Positions 13,115 through 15,683 of a stretch of DNA of 15,683 nucleotides are shown here, piece after piece; position 1 is the stretch's first letter; every line of letters starts with the position of its first letter. Origin of the DNA: JACDAS01 sp046262415 (lineage in GTDB: Bacteria > Actinomycetota > Thermoleophilia > Gaiellales > Gaiellaceae); the NCBI GenBank assembly GCA_046262415.1, contig JBHEMU010000145.1, positions 1 to 15,683 of the forward strand, in the 5' to 3' direction. The position numbers and the translations under genes were made by a program. The notes beneath the pieces are model-generated. The model saw only the letters and a list, made by a program, of their open reading frames with translations, searched no databases and was not told the origin of the DNA.

Positions 13115-13998
13115 TGGAGAGGGTCGCGTACTACAAGGGCTGCCTCGCCTCGCTCTCGGCGAAGGAGCTCGACTCCTCGACGCAGGCGCTCGCGCCAAAG
13201 GTCGGCCTGGAGCTGGTCGAGCTCGAGTCGGTCACCTGCTGCGGCGCCGGCGACATCCACGAGGCCGAGCCGGATTACTACCTGCACCTGAACGCCCGCA
13301 TCCTCGCCTACGCCGAGGCGACCGGGGCGGAGACGCTGATGACCGTCTGCAACGTCTGCACGCTCAACCTCCGCCAGGCGAACTGGACTCTGAAGAACGA
13401 CGACGCGCTCCGCGAGCGGGTCAATGCGAACCTCGTCACCGTCGGCGTGCCCGCGTACAGCGGCAGCGTCGAGGTCAAGCACCTCCTCTGGCTGATCGCC
13501 GAGGGCGAGGGCTACGAGAAGCTGAAGGCCGCCGCGCACAAGGGCCTGAAGGGGCTCAAGGTGGCGCCGTTCTACGGCTGCCAGATCCTGCGGCCGTCGA
13601 AGCTGCTCGGGTTCGAGGACCCGGACCGCCCGTGGTCGCTGGAGGCGATCATCACAGCGTGCGGCGGCGATCCGATCGACTACCCGGCGAAGATCAAGTG
13701 CTGCGGCTTTCCGATCATCCAGGCCCGCGAGGAGACCGCGCTCGGCGAGCTGATCCAGCCGATCGAGCAGGCGATGGAGGCCGGTGCGGACGCGATGGTG
13801 ACGCCGTGCCCGCTGTGCCACCTGTCGCTCGACGCGTGGCAGTCGAAGCTGAAGAAGGCGACGGGGCGCGACTTCGCGATGCCGATCCTCCACCTGTCGC
13901 AGCTGATCGGCGTCGCCGCCGGACTGGAGGACTCCGAGCTCAAGTTCAGGCGGCACGTCGTGTCGGTGAAGCCGGTCCTCGAGAAGCTCGCGACCTGA
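13114..13998 (+). CDS. sdhE: Type E succinate dehydrogenase subunit SdhE (HdrB-like, two CCG cysteine-rich domains)
   Basis: This 294-residue protein is homologous to heterodisulfide reductase subunit B. Two cysteine-rich CCG domains are complete. The first has Cys10 (YKGC), Cys42-Cys43 (TCCGAG) and Cys79/Cys82 (CNVC). The second has Cys156 (FYGC), Cys196-Cys197 (KCCGFP) and Cys232/Cys235 (CPLC). In HdrB such domains hold noncubane iron-sulfur clusters. In type E Sdh this subunit replaces the heme-bearing membrane anchors SdhC/SdhD and is thought to contact menaquinone or another acceptor. No transmembrane helix is visible, so membrane contact would be peripheral. It starts at an ATG sharing one base with the sdhB stop (TGATG), a clear sign of coupling. 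It should not be confused with the unrelated flavinylation factor also named SdhE (SdhAF2); some annotations would call this one HdrB-like or SdhC. Confidence 0.9.
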   Translation: MERVAYYKGCLASLSAKELDSSTQALAPKVGLELVELESVTCCGAGDIHEAEPDYYLHLNARILAYAEATGAETLMTVCNVCTLNLRQANWTLKNDDALRERVNANLVTVGVPAYSGSVEVKHLLWLIAEGEGYEKLKAAAHKGLKGLKVAPFYGCQILRPSKLLGFEDPDRPWSLEAIITACGGDPIDYPAKIKCCGFPIIQAREETALGELIQPIEQAMEAGADAMVTPCPLCHLSLDAWQSKLKKATGRDFAMPILHLSQLIGVAAGLEDSELKFRRHVVSVKPVLEKLAT

Positions 13999-14068
13999 CG
14001 CTGAGGCGCCGGCAGGGCATCGCGCAAGGGACGCGCCCCGCCCGGCATCTACTGGGCTGGAGGGGCTC

Positions 14069-14114
14069 GTTTCGGCGCGGTGGCACGGGGGGTGCGCCGC
14101 GCCGAAACATTTGC
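14069..14114 (+). terminator. Strong hairpin after sdhE, probable intrinsic terminator
   Basis: GTTTCGGCGCGG (14069-14080) and CCGCGCCGAAAC (14097-14108) are perfect 12-base inverted repeats. An inner stem GCAC/GTGC (14083-14086 and 14092-14095) is closed by a run of G. ATTTGCT follows on the plus strand, a weak U-tract. No such tract lies on the other side. The position, 70 bases after sdhE, suits the end of the sdh operon. A regulatory leader for the next gene is the alternative. Confidence 0.6.
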
Positions 14115-14115
14115 T

Positions 14116-14123
14116 GAGAGGGG
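14116..14123 (+). promoter_or_regulatory. Ribosome binding site deciding the metallophosphoesterase start
   Basis: GAGAGGGG lies 8 bases before the ATG at 14132. It rules against the in-frame TTG at 14111, which would place this site inside the coding sequence and the start against the terminator hairpin. Confidence 0.65.
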
Positions 14124-14131
14124 TTCGGCCG

Positions 14132-14920
14132 ATGGCCGCCCTGGCGGCCGCCGGCCTCGCCTGGGGGCACTTCGAGGCGGGCTGGCTCCGCTTCGCGCGG
14201 CGCCGGGTCGACCTGCCGGGGGTGCCTCCGGAGCTCGACGGGCTGCGCATCGTCCACCTCTCGGATTTCCACCTCGGCTTTCCGTCCCGCGGCGAACGCG
14301 CGGTGGCGCGGGCCGTCCGCTGGGCGCGCGAGCTCGAGCCGGATCTCGTCCTCGTGTCGGGCGATCTGCTCTCCCACCCACGTGCGAAGCAGCGGCTCCA
14401 CGACCTGGTCGACGGCCTGCCCAACTGCTTCGCCGTGCTGGGAAACCACGACTTCGCCCACAGCCGCGATCCGTTCTCGCGACCGGTCGACTCGATCGAT
14501 CTCGGCCGCGCGACGCTGCTGGCCAACCAGTCGCGGACCCTCGAGCTCCGGGGGCGCCGCGTCCAGATCGCCGGCACCGATCCTCGCTCCTACCGGAAGC
14601 GCGCCAGCCGGCCGGAGGCGCTCGCCGACCCGTCCGCCGACCTGCGCATCCTGCTCTGCCACTTCCCGGGCGTGATCGACCGCCTGCCGCGCGGCGCCTT
14701 CCACCTGGTCCTCGCCGGTCACATGCACGCGGGGCAGATCTGCATGCCGTGGCCCGGCGGCCGGCTCCGGCTCGCCCATCTGAACTGGCGCTACGTCGAG
14801 GGGGTCTACCGCCGGCCGGCGGGCGTGCTGCACGTGTCGCCCGGGCTCGGCACCACGTTCGTCCCGTTCCGGTTCCTCGCCCGCCCGGAGGCGACCGAGC
14901 TCGTCCTACACTGCGGCTAG
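14132..14920 (+). CDS. Calcineurin-like metallophosphoesterase, YkuE/YaeI-like
   Basis: This 262-residue dimetal phosphoesterase shows all metal-binding motifs in order: DxH in LSDFHLG (Asp45, His47), GDLL (Asp78), GNHD (Asn105, His106), CHFP (His177) and GHMHAGQI (His197, His199). The family hydrolyses phosphomonoesters or diesters. The GHxHGGQ-type ending is typical of the YkuE/YaeI branch, some members of which are linked to lipid or envelope substrates. The substrate here cannot be assigned. The N-terminus (MAALAAAGLAWGHFEAGWLRF) is moderately hydrophobic and may be a short membrane anchor or part of the fold. I chose the ATG at 14132 because of the strong GAGAGGGG site. The stop is 2 bases before the next start, so the pair is probably one transcript. 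It lies behind the hairpin that ends the sdh operon and is likely an independent unit. Confidence 0.87.
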   Translation: MAALAAAGLAWGHFEAGWLRFARRRVDLPGVPPELDGLRIVHLSDFHLGFPSRGERAVARAVRWARELEPDLVLVSGDLLSHPRAKQRLHDLVDGLPNCFAVLGNHDFAHSRDPFSRPVDSIDLGRATLLANQSRTLELRGRRVQIAGTDPRSYRKRASRPEALADPSADLRILLCHFPGVIDRLPRGAFHLVLAGHMHAGQICMPWPGGRLRLAHLNWRYVEGVYRRPAGVLHVSPGLGTTFVPFRFLARPEATELVLHCG

Positions 14921-14922
14921 AC

Positions 14923-15546
14923 ATGGCCCCCCGCGTAGCCGGACTCACGGGCGCGACCCTGCCCTCGGCGCCGAACGTCTGCCACGGCTGCGTCTGGTGG
15001 CAGTCGCGGCCGGGCCGGACGGCGGACAAGGGGCGCTGGATCGCGCGCGCGGAGGAGGAGTGGGGCGCCTGGGGCACGGTCTACTACGACGGCGACGGCC
15101 GGCTGCTCGGGTCGATGCAGTACGGGCCCGCCGAGCTCTTCCCCCGCGCGGGCACGCTGCCGGCCGGCCCGCCGAGCGAGGGAGCGGTGCTCGTCACCTG
15201 CGCGTACCTCGTCGACCCGTCGACGCCGTGGGTGATGCAGTCGCTCTTCCTCGCCGCGATCGGCGAGGCGCGGAACCGCGGCGCCAAGGGGCTCGAGGCG
15301 TTCGCCTACCGGTATCCGGAGGGCGAGTCGGCCCGCGGGCGCTTCCTCGTGCACCGCACTGTCTTCCCGTCCGACTTCCTGGCCGACTTCGGCTTCAGGA
15401 CGCTCCGCTCCGCCGGCCGCGTCGAGCTGGCGCGGCTCGAGCTCGGCGGCTTGCAGGCGGTGGCGGAAGGCAAGCGCGAGAAGGTGCTGCGCCTCGTGCA
15501 GGAGGCGTTCTCGCCGGCGCCCGTCCCGGCGCCTCGGCGCCCCTAG
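14923..15546 (+). CDS. GNAT-family N-acetyltransferase-like protein
   Basis: This 207-residue protein is probably an acetyl-CoA-dependent acyltransferase of unknown substrate. The order of elements fits the GNAT fold: WGTVYYDGDGRLLGSMQYG (beta strands 2-3, about 51-69), VLVTCAYLVDP (strand 4, about 89-99), STPWVMQSLFLAAIGEARNRGAKGLEAFAYR (helix 3 and strand 5, about 100-130), and FLADFGFRTLRSAGRVELARLEL near the end. The usual acetyl-CoA loop (Q/R-x-x-G-x-G/A) is degenerate here (PWVMQS), so activity is uncertain. An N-terminal CHGCVWW pair (Cys20, Cys23) precedes the fold and could bind metal. The ATG at 14923 lies 2 bases after the phosphoesterase stop, with no clear ribosome site, which implies coupling. 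The tail is Pro/Arg-rich. Confidence 0.7.
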   Translation: MAPRVAGLTGATLPSAPNVCHGCVWWQSRPGRTADKGRWIARAEEEWGAWGTVYYDGDGRLLGSMQYGPAELFPRAGTLPAGPPSEGAVLVTCAYLVDPSTPWVMQSLFLAAIGEARNRGAKGLEAFAYRYPEGESARGRFLVHRTVFPSDFLADFGFRTLRSAGRVELARLELGGLQAVAEGKREKVLRLVQEAFSPAPVPAPRRP

Positions 15547-15607
15547 ATGAGTGATTCCACGGCGGCGGCCATGTTCGAGGGGTTTGGTGCAGAGGGGCCG
15601 AAGTCGG

Positions 15608-15624
15608 CGGTGTTCAAGACACCG
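15608..15624. repeat. 6-bp inverted repeat upstream of the partial transposase-like gene
   Basis: CGGTGT-TCAAG-ACACCG is a perfect stem with a 5-base loop, 17 bases before the start at 15642. It may belong to the end of an insertion sequence or to control of the gene. The rest of 15547-15641 shows no gene I can support; an open frame from the ATG at 15547 has no recognisable product. Confidence 0.35.
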
Positions 15625-15641
15625 TCGACCAGGAGGCCACG

Positions 15642-15683
15642 ATGGACGCCGACCTCGACCTTCTCTGCATCGCCGTTTATTGC
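15642..15683 (+). CDS. Start of a gene cut by the window edge, possibly an IS transposase
   Basis: Only 14 codons are present (MDADLDLLCIAVYC). A textbook AGGAGG site at 15631-15636, 5 bases upstream, supports a real start. The first residues resemble, from memory, the beginning of IS982-type transposases of actinobacteria, which often open with an acidic stretch followed by a hydrophobic helix of this kind. So few residues cannot establish the family. If correct, the left end of the insertion sequence should lie within 15547-15641; no terminal repeat can be assigned without its partner. Confidence 0.4.
   Translation, partial: MDADLDLLCIAVYC

Noticed and set aside
14111..14131. TTG at 14111 as the metallophosphoesterase start
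   Set aside because: A strong ribosome site at 14116-14123 points to the ATG at 14132, and the TTG abuts the hairpin.

Overview
The window is a dense stretch of bacterial chromosome with very high GC; third codon positions are almost all G or C, and GTG starts are common. A secreted amidase resembling mycobacterial Rv3717 (from memory), a soluble-type succinate dehydrogenase and Xer recombinases point to a high-GC actinobacterium. A deep-branching group such as Thermoleophilia/Gaiellales is my inference, not shown by a marker gene. I see no rRNA, tRNA, CRISPR array or intact mobile element.

Layout. Positions 89-3323 (minus strand) form a four-gene run: a zinc N-acetylmuramoyl-L-alanine amidase, an XerC-like recombinase, a DUF1461 membrane protein and an XerD-like recombinase. 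The last three genes are nearly contiguous or overlapping. A 69-bp divergent spacer with a hairpin and a direct repeat separates them from a plus-strand pair: a membrane-anchored pentapeptide-repeat protein with a probable PsbP/DcrB-like C-terminal domain, and ATP-dependent PEP carboxykinase (pckA). Two secreted proteins follow: a seven-repeat FG-GAP beta-propeller protein and a small protein with half of a P-domain-like fold. They share a homologous C-terminal module. A minus-strand putative lipoprotein of unknown function converges on them.

Positions 10153-13998 (plus strand) encode succinate dehydrogenase/fumarate reductase of the type E architecture: flavoprotein SdhA, iron-sulfur SdhB with an extra cysteine at the third cluster, and SdhE, an HdrB-like protein with two cysteine-rich CCG domains. 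No heme-binding SdhC/SdhD gene lies beside them. A 16-bp palindrome precedes sdhA, paired hairpins lie between sdhA and sdhB, and a strong hairpin closes the operon. A metallophosphoesterase and a GNAT-like protein follow as a coupled pair. The right edge enters what looks like the start of an insertion-sequence transposase.

How the genes work together. pckA (gluconeogenic exit from oxaloacetate) and sdhABE (succinate/fumarate and quinone electron transfer) are central carbon functions. The amidase and pentapeptide protein act at or outside the membrane. The Xer pair probably serves chromosome dimer resolution. I found no convincing novel defence or mobile system. The points most worth a second look are the type E Sdh with its altered SdhB cluster and long tail, the xerC-DUF1461-xerD arrangement, the pentapeptide/PsbP-like fusion and the paralogous secreted-protein tails.
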